A program made the position numbers and the translations under genes. DNA of 64,000 nt from the NCBI RefSeq assembly GCF_001428625.1, contig NZ_LMIE01000032.1:62001-126000 (forward strand). The letters are read 5' to 3'. Source of the stretch: Hydrogenophaga sp. Root209 (GTDB lineage: Bacteria > Pseudomonadota > Gammaproteobacteria > Burkholderiales > Burkholderiaceae_C). Position 1 is the stretch's first letter. Every line of letters begins with the position of its first letter. This document shows positions 36,854 to 45,243 of the stretch, in pieces. The notes beneath the pieces were generated by a model, which was not told the origin of the DNA, searched no databases, and was given only the letters and a program-made list of their open reading frames with translations.

Positions 36854-39800
36854 ATGACCTATTCCCACGCCATCGAACAGTCCGGCCCCGGCAATCGCCT
36901 CGGGGTCCGTCTGTTGGGCGGCTTCTCGGTGTCGATCGACGACACCGAGGTGGCCGCCGAGAGCTGGCCCGGCCTGCGCTCGGCCCAACTGGTGCAGCTG
37001 TTAAGCCTGGCGCCGCAGCGGCGCCTGACCCGCGACCGAATCGTCGACACGCTGTGGCCGCAACTCGATCCCGACGCCGGCGCGGCAAACCTGCGCAAGG
37101 CCGTGCACCACGTCCGGCAGGCACTGGGCCGACACGACATCGTGGTGTTTCATGGCGGTGAGGTGGTGCTGTGGATGCACGGTCGCGTTGCCGTCGATGT
37201 CGACCACTTCGAGCAACTCGCGCAGGCCGCGCTCGCCAGCGGCGAGCGCGAGGCTTGCGCACATGCAGTCGACGCTTACGCTGGCGACCTGCTGCCGGGC
37301 TCGGCCTACGAAGCCTGGGCTGAACCGGCACGCGAACGGCTGCACGCACGTTTCGTTGCGCTGCTTCGGGCCAGCGCACAGTGGGAACGACTGGTCAGGG
37401 TGGAGCCCACCGATGAGCCCGCCCATCGAGAACTCATGGCGCTGGAGTTCGCGGCCGGCAACCGTGCGGCCACCGTGCGCTGGTACGCGCACCTGCGCGA
37501 GGCACTTCAACGGGAGCTCGGCATCTCACCCGATAGCGACACCGAGGCCTTGTACGAGCAATGCGTCGCGGGCTTGCAGCCAGCGGGTCCCGCCACCATC
37601 GGGCGTGCGTTGGTACGAGCCCAGGCCGCGGCCTGGCTGGGCATGGCCCCCACCGAACGGCCCGGCGGCATCGTGCTGCGCGGCCCCGCGGGCATCGGCA
37701 AGACCGCTTTCTGCCGTGAACTCAGTGCGCTGGCCCGGGAGCGCGGCTTGATGGTTTTTTCCGTGGACGCCGCACTGCCCGGACGCGCCTATGCGGTGAT
37801 CGCAGCTCTGATCGAACGACTCGTCATGACCGACCGCGCCATGCTCGACCGCATCGGCGCGCCGGCCCAGTCGGTGCTGGCCCAGCTTAGCCCGCTCGCG
37901 GCACCAGCCGCTGCCCTGGCCGGCCCGTTGGGGCGGCACCAGGTGATCGGCGCGCTCCGACGGCTGTTGCTGGCGGCCTCAGGCGGTGGCCCCGTCATGG
38001 TGCTGGTGGACGACGCACATCTGATCGACGATGCCGACGTGGACGTGTTGATGCACCTGGCCTGCGCCGGTCCACCGGTGGGCGTGATGCTCGCAACGCG
38101 CATGCCCACGCTGGGGTCGGCGCTCGCCCGTGGTGTGTCGCGCCTGGTCGGCAGCGGCGTCATGCTGGCGCTCGATCTTGAGCCACTGGACGACGACGAG
38201 ACACGTCGGCTGGTGGCCCAGGCAGCGCCCTGTCCATTGTCCGAAAAGAACGTGTCGCACATCGTTCGTGTTGCCGAGGGCAACCCGTTTGCGGCGATCG
38301 AACTGGCGCGCTGTGCAGAACCCTCGGACACGCGGCTGCCGCGCAGCGTCGCCGAAGCCATCCTCGCCCGCCTGTGCGACGTACCCGACGCAGCGCTGGC
38401 GTCGCTGAAGTGGATGGCCCTGGCCGGCGACGTCTTCGACGCCACGACGGCCGCCTCACTCACCCCGGACGCCGAGGCGCACGCATTTGCGGCGCTGGAC
38501 CTTGCGCTGGCGGCGGGCGTGCTGGTGCTGGCCGGAACGGGCTACCGGTTTCGGCACGACCTGGTGAGACAGGTCTTGATCGAACAGATCCCGCCGCATC
38601 AGCGATTGAAGATGCATCGCCAGGCCGCCCAGCGCCTGAGCGAACTCGACGCCGCGCCGGCCCTTGTCGCACGCCACTGGCTCGACGGCGGAAACCCGCG
38701 CGATGCCGTGCCTTGCCTTCTTGCCGCGGCGCGCGACGCAGTGCGCCTGGCCGCCTTCAGTGACGCGCTGCGTCATCTGGAGCCCGTGCTGGCCTTCGAG
38801 GCCGGCCATGCCGAGGCGCTGCAATTGCGCGCGGAGGCGCTGGATGCCATGGGCGATCCGGCGGCGGTGGCTGCGTACCGGACGGCCGCCCTGGCAGCCG
38901 ACGAGCCGATGTCACACAACCTGCGCGCGAAGTGCGCCTTGGCGCTGATCAAGCAGGGCGATCCCAAGGGCGCGCTCGAAGAGCTGGTGGGCGTGCGGCC
39001 GAACAGTGTGGACGGACGGCTGAGCGAGGCGCTGACCTACAGCGGCGCCGCGGCCCTGGGCGCGGCCGACCCGGCCATGGGCACGCGCAAGGCGGCCGAG
39101 GCACGGCGACTGGCATTGCAGGCCGGTGATGTCTCGGCCATCGTGACAGCCTCGTGGGCCCAGGCGGCGGCGGCGCACGCCCGCGGGGAGCTGCACCAGA
39201 GCGTCTGGGCCGACCTGCAGGACACCAGCCAGCTGCCGCACCTGGCCGTGCGCGTGTTCGACGGGCAGCTCTGCATCCTGCAGCGATTCCTCTACGGGGC
39301 GCGGCCCTATGCCGAGGTCATTGCCTTTGCAGAAGGGCTGGCTGCCGAAGCCGCTCGGATCGGCGCAGCACGTGGGCACGCTTTTGGCGTCACGTTGCGG
39401 GGCGAGGCGGAGCTGCTGGCCGGCGATCTGTCTGCGGCCGAAGAGCATTTGACGCTGGGTGTGCGCCTGCACAACGCCATCGGCGGCGCGACCGGCGAGG
39501 CCTTTTCGATGCAGCGGCTGGCCGAGGTCGCGATGTACCGCGGGCGACTCGACGATGCCCGTGCCCTGATCGACGAGGCACTGGACCTCGCGCGGCAGAC
39601 CGACATCGGCTTTCACCTGATGGACCGGATCTACGGGACACGCATCCGTCTTGCCCGCAACCCGACCGCGGCGCTGCATGCGCTGGAGGAGGCCCGCGAG
39701 GCTGTGCGCGGCCCGCTGGAGACCTGCCCCGGCTGCCGCATCACGTTCGCGGTGCCGGCGGCGATCGCCGCGGCGCGTGCGAGGCGCCTCGATCTGGCCG

Positions 39801-40051
39801 AGGAATACGCCGGCCAGAGTGCCTATCTGGCGGATGTCGTGATGCGCTTGCCGGCCTGGCATGCGGCACACGACGAGGTGCTCGGCCACATGGCTGTCGC
39901 TCGCGGCGAGGGCGCACATGTGGCCACCTCGCGCTTTGCAGAGGCGGCTGCGCGCTTCCGTGGCGCCGGCCACCCGATCGATGCGTTGCGCTGCGAGCGG
40001 CTCGCGGCGGTTTCCGAGTCAGGCGAAGCGGAAGGATTTGGCGCGATTTGA
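36854..40051 (+). CDS. AfsR/SARP-like regulator: winged helix, BTAD, AAA ATPase, TPR
   Basis: A 1065-residue regulator. An OmpR-like winged helix is at about residues 15-100 (LLGGFSVSIDD, DRIVDTLWPQLDPDAGAANL). The BTAD tetratricopeptide domain lies at about 105-245 (VAVDVDHFEQLA, ELGISPDSDTEALYE). The ATPase domain follows (Walker A GPAGIGKT at 277-284, Walker B VMVLVDDAH near 380), and the C-terminal half is TPR-like helices. There is no LuxR-type C-terminal helix-turn-helix. It probably activates the divergent small-protein/truncated-hemoglobin unit on an unknown signal. Such multi-domain activators are frequent in actinomycetes and less so in betaproteobacteria. Confidence 0.85.
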   Translation: MTYSHAIEQSGPGNRLGVRLLGGFSVSIDDTEVAAESWPGLRSAQLVQLLSLAPQRRLTRDRIVDTLWPQLDPDAGAANLRKAVHHVRQALGRHDIVVFHGGEVVLWMHGRVAVDVDHFEQLAQAALASGEREACAHAVDAYAGDLLPGSAYEAWAEPARERLHARFVALLRASAQWERLVRVEPTDEPAHRELMALEFAAGNRAATVRWYAHLREALQRELGISPDSDTEALYEQCVAGLQPAGPATIGRALVRAQAAAWLGMAPTERPGGIVLRGPAGIGKTAFCRELSALARERGLMVFSVDAALPGRAYAVIAALIERLVMTDRAMLDRIGAPAQSVLAQLSPLAAPAAALAGPLGRHQVIGALRRLLLAASGGGPVMVLVDDAHLIDDADVDVLMHLACAGPPVGVMLATRMPTLGSALARGVSRLVGSGVMLALDLEPLDDDETRRLVAQAAPCPLSEKNVSHIVRVAEGNPFAAIELARCAEPSDTRLPRSVAEAILARLCDVPDAALASLKWMALAGDVFDATTAASLTPDAEAHAFAALDLALAAGVLVLAGTGYRFRHDLVRQVLIEQIPPHQRLKMHRQAAQRLSELDAAPALVARHWLDGGNPRDAVPCLLAAARDAVRLAAFSDALRHLEPVLAFEAGHAEALQLRAEALDAMGDPAAVAAYRTAALAADEPMSHNLRAKCALALIKQGDPKGALEELVGVRPNSVDGRLSEALTYSGAAALGAADPAMGTRKAAEARRLALQAGDVSAIVTASWAQAAAAHARGELHQSVWADLQDTSQLPHLAVRVFDGQLCILQRFLYGARPYAEVIAFAEGLAAEAARIGAARGHAFGVTLRGEAELLAGDLSAAEEHLTLGVRLHNAIGGATGEAFSMQRLAEVAMYRGRLDDARALIDEALDLARQTDIGFHLMDRIYGTRIRLARNPTAALHALEEAREAVRGPLETCPGCRITFAVPAAIAAARARRLDLAEEYAGQSAYLADVVMRLPAWHAAHDEVLGHMAVARGEGAHVATSRFAEAAARFRGAGHPIDALRCERLAAVSESGEAEGFGAI

Positions 40052-40177
40052 GCGTTCGAGGGTTTCGCCGGCTCTGAGTTGCATTGATCCGCGCCCATCC
40101 TTGCTGGAGCTCCTGGGCGTCCGCTGCCGGCGCCCGCGACGAGCAGCGGCTTCTGGACTATTGGAGGCATTGCGCCA

Positions 40178-40210
40178 TACGAAACGTATATACTTTGCAT
40201 ACGTTTCATA
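40178..40210. promoter_or_regulatory. Dyad operator and -10 of the parD-like/map unit
   Basis: GAAACGTAT (40181-40189) and ATACGTTTC (40199-40207) form a perfect 9-bp inverted repeat around 9 bases, with weaker symmetry outside. The left arm, as ATACG-AAA-CGTAT, is itself a palindrome. The candidate -10 TATACT (40189-40194) lies inside the dyad. It is placed 16 bases before the antitoxin-like gene, the usual position of an autoregulatory operator bound by a ribbon-helix-helix protein. The rest of 40052-40177 shows nothing else. Confidence 0.65.
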
Positions 40211-40222
40211 TAAAGGTAACTG

Positions 40223-40477
40223 ATGGGTATCGTCAAAATTTCGGACTTGATGCACGAGAACCTGCGCGTGGCAGGAACCGCGCTCAGCAGGTCCATCAAT
40301 GCGCAGGCCGAGCACTGGATGCGGGTCGGCATGCTGACCGAGATGCACCCGGAGCTGGATCACCGGGAAATCTGCCAGATGCTGGTGAGGGCCGAACTCG
40401 CGGGGGGTCTGGACATTGCCATGTCGGTCACAGCGCCCCCTGGCAAACCCCGCGCCTCGTCGACGGGCAAACACTAG
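40223..40477 (+). CDS. ParD-like antitoxin-family protein
   Basis: An 84-residue protein with the ParD-like family layout (MGIVKISDLMHENLRVAG, SRSINAQAEHWMRVGML). This is a short ribbon-helix-helix DNA-binding start followed by a helix. The C-terminal 20 residues are Pro/Ala/Lys-rich. No ParE or other toxin follows; instead its stop TAG overlaps the GTG start of a methionine aminopeptidase by one base. It likely binds the dyad just upstream and represses both genes. AAAGGTAAC supplies the ribosome site. Confidence 0.75.
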   Translation: MGIVKISDLMHENLRVAGTALSRSINAQAEHWMRVGMLTEMHPELDHREICQMLVRAELAGGLDIAMSVTAPPGKPRASSTGKH

Positions 40478-41268
40478 TGGGTCGCGGTGTTTCCATCAAG
40501 TCCGCCGAAGACATCGAGATGGCACGGCGGGCCGGCAGTCTGGCCGCGGAGGTTCTCAACATGATCGGGCCGCACGTCGTGCCGGGTGTGAGCACGGAGT
40601 CGCTGGACCGGATCTGCCATGACCACATCGTCAATATTCAGGGCGCCATTCCGGCCAACGTGGGGTACCACGGTTATCCGAAAACCATCCTCACCTCGGT
40701 CAATCAGGTCGTGTGCCACGGCATCCCCTCGCCCGACAAGATTCTGAAGAAGGGCGACATCGTCAACATCGATGTTGCTGTCATCAAGGATGGCTGGTTC
40801 GGCGACACCAGTCGCATGTACTTCGTGGGTACCCCGACCACTTTGGCGCGGCGGCTGGTGGAGACGACATACGAAGCCATGCTGGCCGGCATCCGGCAGG
40901 TCAAGCCTGGAGCGACGCTGGGCGATGTGGGCCATGCCATCCAGTCGGTCGCTCACCGGGAGCGTTTCAGCGTCGTGCGCGAGTACTGCGGGCATGGCAT
41001 TGGACAGGTCTACCACGAGGAACCGCAGGTGCTGCACTACGGGCGTCGCGGAGAAGGCATCAAGTTGGAGTCAGGGATGGTGTTCACCATCGAGCCGATG
41101 CTCAACGCAGGCAAGCGCGAAACCCGGCAACTGCCCGACGGCTGGACGGTGGTGACAAAGGACCGGTCTTTGTCCGCCCAGTGGGAACACATGGTGGCGG
41201 TCACACCCCAGGGCTACGAGGTGCTGACGTCCTGGCCGGATGGCACAGGGACCTATGCGCCGGTTTGA
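40477..41268 (+). CDS. map: Type I methionine aminopeptidase
   Basis: A 263-residue metallopeptidase that removes the N-terminal Met of new proteins. The ligands are visible: GYHGYPKTI (His), VNIDVAVIKDGWFGDTSR (two Asp), CGHGIGQVYHEEP (two His), FTIEPML (Glu) and QWEHMVAVT (Glu). GTG 40477 overlaps the ParD-like stop (TAGTG), and family sequence begins directly after it. This is probably a second, stress- or condition-linked map, since the essential copy in betaproteobacteria normally stands beside rpsB/tsf, outside this window. Confidence 0.92.
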   Translation: MGRGVSIKSAEDIEMARRAGSLAAEVLNMIGPHVVPGVSTESLDRICHDHIVNIQGAIPANVGYHGYPKTILTSVNQVVCHGIPSPDKILKKGDIVNIDVAVIKDGWFGDTSRMYFVGTPTTLARRLVETTYEAMLAGIRQVKPGATLGDVGHAIQSVAHRERFSVVREYCGHGIGQVYHEEPQVLHYGRRGEGIKLESGMVFTIEPMLNAGKRETRQLPDGWTVVTKDRSLSAQWEHMVAVTPQGYEVLTSWPDGTGTYAPV

Positions 41269-41281
41269 CGCTCGCCTTGTT

Positions 41282-41836
41282 TTACAGCGATACCAACGTC
41301 CACCCACCCGGCTCGGGCGCGTCCTTCGGCCACTCGGCCGCATCCTTGATGTGCACGCCACCACTGGCCACGATGTGCTGCACCGCGCGGATCACGCCCG
41401 CGTGCGTGACCCACACCACGTCAGTCGTCTTCGCAGGTCGCAGATCAGCGAGCGCGGCAGCCACGCGGTAGAGCAGCATCTGCGTGCTTTCGGCGCCACC
41501 GAAACGGTGGTGCGCGAAATCGGCCATCCAATCGTCGAAGGCGCCGCGTGGCATGCCGTCCCAGCGCTGCAGTTCCCAGTGGCCAAAGTCCATTTCGTTC
41601 AGGCGCATGTCCATGCGCGCAGCGCCCAGGTCGGGCCGCACGGCCTGCAGCGCGCTCACCATTTGCTGCGCTCGCAAGAGGCCTGAGACCCACACCGGGG
41701 TGCCGGGAGGCGGCAGCGGCGCGAAGGCCTGCGCGGCTTTCCGTGTGAGCGTGGCATCGGCCGGCACGTCGCTCGCGCCATAGCACAGACCTGCGGGCTG
41801 CAACACGGGCGCGTGGCGCAACAGCCAGAGTTTCAT
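41282..41836 (-). CDS. cobC: Histidine phosphatase, probable alpha-ribazole phosphatase
   Basis: A 184-residue phosphoglycerate-mutase-fold phosphatase. The catalytic RHAP motif is at about residues 7-10, LNEMDFGHWE near 78, and the second His in WVTHAGVIRA near 147. In the cobalamin pathway it would dephosphorylate alpha-ribazole 5'-phosphate or adenosylcobalamin 5'-phosphate. The location at the end of the corrinoid run, overlapping cobS by four bases (ATGA), supports that role over a general phosphatase. Confidence 0.85.
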   Translation of the reverse strand: MKLWLLRHAPVLQPAGLCYGASDVPADATLTRKAAQAFAPLPPPGTPVWVSGLLRAQQMVSALQAVRPDLGAARMDMRLNEMDFGHWELQRWDGMPRGAFDDWMADFAHHRFGGAESTQMLLYRVAAALADLRPAKTTDVVWVTHAGVIRAVQHIVASGGVHIKDAAEWPKDAPEPGGWTLVSL

Positions 41837-42636
41837 GGCAGCGACAGGGCCAGGCCCAGGTAGAACAGCACCTCACACACCTGCTGCGTCGCGCCCAGCC
41901 CATCGCCGGTGAAGCCCTGCAGGCGACGCTGCAGCAGGCGCCACATCCAGGCCAGGCCGATCAACGCGCCCAGCACAGCCTGCGCCCACGGCACCGCGGG
42001 CAGCAACCACACCGCCAGCGCCATGGCCAGCGCCCACCACAGCAGGCCCGCGGCCAGGCCGGCGTTGCCGATGCTCTCGGCCAGTGGTTTGCTTTTGGAT
42101 TGCGGGGTGTCGCCCACATGCGCCAGCGTGCGGATCACGAACAGCGGCACCGTGCGCGAAGTGACATGCGCCGCGAACAGCGCCACCACCGCGAGCCACG
42201 CATCCGCTTGCGCCACCAGGGCCAGAAGCGCCACTTTGCTCAGCAACGCGAGCACCAGCGCGATCGCGCCATAGCTGCCGATGCGCGAGTCCTTCATGAT
42301 CTCCAGCGCACGCGCGCGCTCCGCGCTGCCGCCCAGGCCGTCGGCCAGATCGGCCAGCCCGTCTTCGTGAAAGGCGCCGGTGAGCAGCACGCCGAACACA
42401 GTGCTCGCGATGGCCGCCACCCAGGGCGCGGCGGGCACCGGCGGCAGGAGCACCAACAGGCCCCACAACACCGCCGCCGTGAGCCCGCCCACGATCCAGC
42501 CCACGCCCGGAAAATGCGCCGCGCTCGCGCGCAGCATGGCCGGGCTGAAGCCCACCCAGTCGGCCAGCCGCCCCGTCACCGGGATGCGGGTGAAGAACTG
42601 CAGGGCCAGCAGGAAGTGGCGGATGGAATCCTTCAC
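41833..42636 (-). CDS. cobS: Adenosylcobinamide-GDP ribazoletransferase (cobalamin synthase)
   Basis: A 267-residue membrane enzyme that joins alpha-ribazole to adenosylcobinamide-GDP. It starts KDSIRHFLLALQFFTRIPV, has the HEDGLADLADGLGG metal-binding motif (about residues 85-98) and the RIGSYGAIALV stretch, followed by several helices. The start is GTG 42636, 4 bases after the cobT stop; upstream sequence in this frame is the palindromic repeat and not part of the family. Confidence 0.93.
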   Translation of the reverse strand: MKDSIRHFLLALQFFTRIPVTGRLADWVGFSPAMLRASAAHFPGVGWIVGGLTAAVLWGLLVLLPPVPAAPWVAAIASTVFGVLLTGAFHEDGLADLADGLGGSAERARALEIMKDSRIGSYGAIALVLALLSKVALLALVAQADAWLAVVALFAAHVTSRTVPLFVIRTLAHVGDTPQSKSKPLAESIGNAGLAAGLLWWALAMALAVWLLPAVPWAQAVLGALIGLAWMWRLLQRRLQGFTGDGLGATQQVCEVLFYLGLALSLP

Positions 42637-42640
42637 GGAC

Positions 42641-43789
42641 TCATCCCTCCGTTCGGGCTGAGCCCACCACCGCCGTTCGCCCTGAGCCTGTCGAAGGGCT
42701 CGCATGGGCTTCGACAGGCTCAGCCCGAACGGAGTTGGTGTGCTCCGCTCCAACGGAGATTTCCTCGCTCCTGGACACACCCGCCGCCTCGAAGCTCGCC
42801 ATCTCGCGCAGCAGCGCACACGCGCTCACCAGCAGCGGCCATGCCAGCGCCGCGCCTGAGCCTTCACCCAGGCGCAGGCCCAGGTCCAGCAACGGCTCGG
42901 CCTTGAGGTGCGCCAGCATGAGCGCGTGGCCGCGCTCGCCCGAGCGGTGGGCGAACACGCAGCGCTGCAGCACGTGCGGCTGCAGGTGCGCCGCCACCAT
43001 CACGGCCGAGGTGGCGATGAAGCCGTCGACCACGATCACGCGCCGCTCAACGGCTGCCTGCAGCACCGCACCCACCAGCGTGGCGATCTCGAATCCGCCA
43101 AAGGCCGCGAGCGCGTCCAGCGGGGTGCTTGCATCGGCGTGGCGCGCGAGCACCTCGCGCAGGATGCCGATCTTGCGTTGCACCGCTGCGGCGTCGAGCC
43201 CGGTGCCCGCGCCGGTGACCTCGGCCACGTCCAGTCTAGCCAGGCGCGCCAGCAGCATCGAGGCCGCCGAGGTGTTGCCAATGCCCATTTCACCGAGCAG
43301 CAGCGCGTTGCCCTGCAGGCCCTTCAACACCTCGCGACCGTTGGCAATGGCCTGCGCGCACTGCGACGCGCTCATGGCCGGGCCTTCGAGCGCGTCGGCC
43401 GTGCCGTGCGCCACCTTGCGAATCAACAAGCCCGGCTGTTCGGCGAAGTCGTGCTTCACGCCGCAGTCCACCACCGTGAGGCCGATGCCGTGCTGGCGCG
43501 CCAGCACGCTCACCGCCGCACCACCGGCCAGGAAGTTCTCCACCATCTGCCAGGTCACGTCGCTCGGGTAGGCCGAGACGCCACGCGCGGCCAGGCCGTG
43601 GTCGCCCGCGCACACCAGCATCTGCGGCGACTTCAGCACCGGCTGCGCCGTGCCGAGGATGAGGCCGATGCGCTGCGCCAGCGCCTCGATGCGGCCGAGC
43701 GAGCCCAGCGGCTTGGTCTTGTTGTCCAGCGCGCGCTGCAGGGTCTGGGCGAGCTCGGGCTGGGTGATGTCTGGGATGTTCGTATTCAT
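42641..43789 (-). CDS. cobT: Nicotinate-nucleotide--dimethylbenzimidazole phosphoribosyltransferase
   Basis: A 382-residue enzyme that makes alpha-ribazole phosphate from the lower ligand base. Family motifs are NKTKPLGSLGRIE near the N-terminus, LVCAGDHGLA, GEMGIGNTSAAS and RLGEGSGAALA near the C-terminus. The catalytic Glu is expected in the last of these. The last 30 or so residues (SVRAEPVEAHASPSTGSG and onward) are encoded by an inserted palindromic repeat, making the protein longer than the usual 345-355. It overlaps cobQ by four bases. Confidence 0.95.
   Translation of the reverse strand: MNTNIPDITQPELAQTLQRALDNKTKPLGSLGRIEALAQRIGLILGTAQPVLKSPQMLVCAGDHGLAARGVSAYPSDVTWQMVENFLAGGAAVSVLARQHGIGLTVVDCGVKHDFAEQPGLLIRKVAHGTADALEGPAMSASQCAQAIANGREVLKGLQGNALLLGEMGIGNTSAASMLLARLARLDVAEVTGAGTGLDAAAVQRKIGILREVLARHADASTPLDALAAFGGFEIATLVGAVLQAAVERRVIVVDGFIATSAVMVAAHLQPHVLQRCVFAHRSGERGHALMLAHLKAEPLLDLGLRLGEGSGAALAWPLLVSACALLREMASFEAAGVSRSEEISVGAEHTNSVRAEPVEAHASPSTGSGRTAVVGSARTEG
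42648..42732. repeat. REP-like palindromic element in the 3' end of cobT
   Basis: CCGTTCGCCCTGAGCCTGTC (from 42673) and GACAGGCTCAGCCCGAACGG (ending 42732) form a long, nearly perfect inverted repeat. A third partial copy, CCGTTCGGGCTGAGCCC, lies at 42648-42664. This TTCG...CTGAGCCTGTCGAA core is a repeat I know from many proteobacterial genomes as an intergenic palindrome. Here it is read in frame as the cobT tail. Confidence 0.85.
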
Positions 43790-45243
43790 GGTGCGATGAG
43801 TTGTTCGAGCACGCCGGGCTCGACATGTTTTTCGATGAAATCGGCCAGACCGTCGAACACGGTCTCCAGCGTGGGCGCGGTGGCGCCGAACAGCGCATGC
43901 ATCACGCGCGGGTCTTCAAACAGGCCATGCAGGTAGACGCCGAGCACGTTGCCCGCGGCGTTCTGCCAGCCCAGGCCTGCGGGCAACACCTCGCGTGCCA
44001 CATCGCCACCCGCCGCCATGGCCGGGTGCTGCGCGGTCTGGCCATGGTGGATCTCGTAGCCGGCGGCGGCCACGCCCGAGAGCGCGGCCCACGCGCCGTG
44101 CAGGGCACCAAAAACGGTGTGCGTGTGTCGCACGGTTTTTTGCAGATCGAACTGCGTCACCAGTGGCAACAGGCCCAGGCCGGGTGCATTCCCGTCGATG
44201 CCGTGCGTGTCGATCAGCGCCTCACCCAGCATCTGCAGCCCGCCACACACACCCAGCACCGCCCCGCCCTGCGCGGCGTGCGCAGCGATCGCGCGGTCCA
44301 GCCCCTGCGTGCGCAGCCAGGCCAGGTCGGCGGCGGTGGCCTTGCTGCCGGGCAGCACGACCCAGTCGGCACCGGCGCAATCGGCGGGGGTGCGGGCCCA
44401 AATCAGGCGCACGCCGGGCACGTTCTTGAGTGGCTGGAATTCGTCGAGGTTGCTGATGCGCGGGTAGGCAATGACGGCGATGGTCTTGTTCACCGCGCCG
44501 GAGGCGCGCGAGCGGTCGTCAAAGACACCGTCCTCCTCGGGCAGGCCGTGTTGCCACCACATCGGCAGCGTGGCCACCGTGGGCACGCCGGTCAAATCCT
44601 GCAGCATCTGCGGCGCGGGCGCGAGCAGGCTGGCGTCGCCGCGGAACTTGTTGAGCACGAAGCCGTGAATGAGCGCACGTTCTTCAGCAGGCAGCAGCGC
44701 CCAGGTGCCATACAGATGGGCGAATGCGCCGCCGCGGTCGATGTCGGTCACCAGCAGGCAGCGCGCCCGCGCGTGCAGCGCCACGCGCATGTTCACGATG
44801 TCGCTGGCGTGCAGGTTGATCTCGGCCGGCGAGCCCGCGCCCTCGATCACCACCACATCGTTCTCCGCCATCAGCGCGTCCAGCGCGGCGGCGATCTGCG
44901 GCCACACGTGCAGACTTCGGCCGCGCCAAGGCATGCTGGACAAGGCCTCGCTCACCTGTCCCATCAGCACCACCTGGCTGCGCGTGTCGGCCTCGGGCTT
45001 GAGCAGCAGCGGGTTCATGCGGACGTCGGGCTCCGCTTGTGCCGCGAGCGATTGAAAGTACTGGGCCGAGCCAATTTCGCCGCCGGCCACCACCCTTGCG
45101 TTGTTGCTCATGTTCTGCGCCTTGAAGGGTGCCACCTTCAGGCCCATGCGCGCGTAATGCCGGCACAGCGCTGTGGTGAGCCAGCTCTTGCCCGCGCCGC
45201 TGGTCGTGCCCAGCACCATCACGCAACGCACGGTCATCGGCAC
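43786..45243 (-). CDS. cobQ: Cobyric acid synthase
   Basis: A 485-residue glutamine-dependent amidase that amidates four side chains of adenosylcobyrinic acid a,c-diamide. The N-terminal ATP-binding domain starts VLGTTSGAGKSWLTTALCRH and shows APFKAQNMSNN. The glutaminase domain has the nucleophile Cys in VLGVCGGLQMLG (near residue 335) and the His in YEIHHGQT. It overlaps cobT by four bases and the decarboxylase gene by ten. Confidence 0.95.
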   Translation of the reverse strand: MPMTVRCVMVLGTTSGAGKSWLTTALCRHYARMGLKVAPFKAQNMSNNARVVAGGEIGSAQYFQSLAAQAEPDVRMNPLLLKPEADTRSQVVLMGQVSEALSSMPWRGRSLHVWPQIAAALDALMAENDVVVIEGAGSPAEINLHASDIVNMRVALHARARCLLVTDIDRGGAFAHLYGTWALLPAEERALIHGFVLNKFRGDASLLAPAPQMLQDLTGVPTVATLPMWWQHGLPEEDGVFDDRSRASGAVNKTIAVIAYPRISNLDEFQPLKNVPGVRLIWARTPADCAGADWVVLPGSKATAADLAWLRTQGLDRAIAAHAAQGGAVLGVCGGLQMLGEALIDTHGIDGNAPGLGLLPLVTQFDLQKTVRHTHTVFGALHGAWAALSGVAAAGYEIHHGQTAQHPAMAAGGDVAREVLPAGLGWQNAAGNVLGVYLHGLFEDPRVMHALFGATAPTLETVFDGLADFIEKHVEPGVLEQLIAP

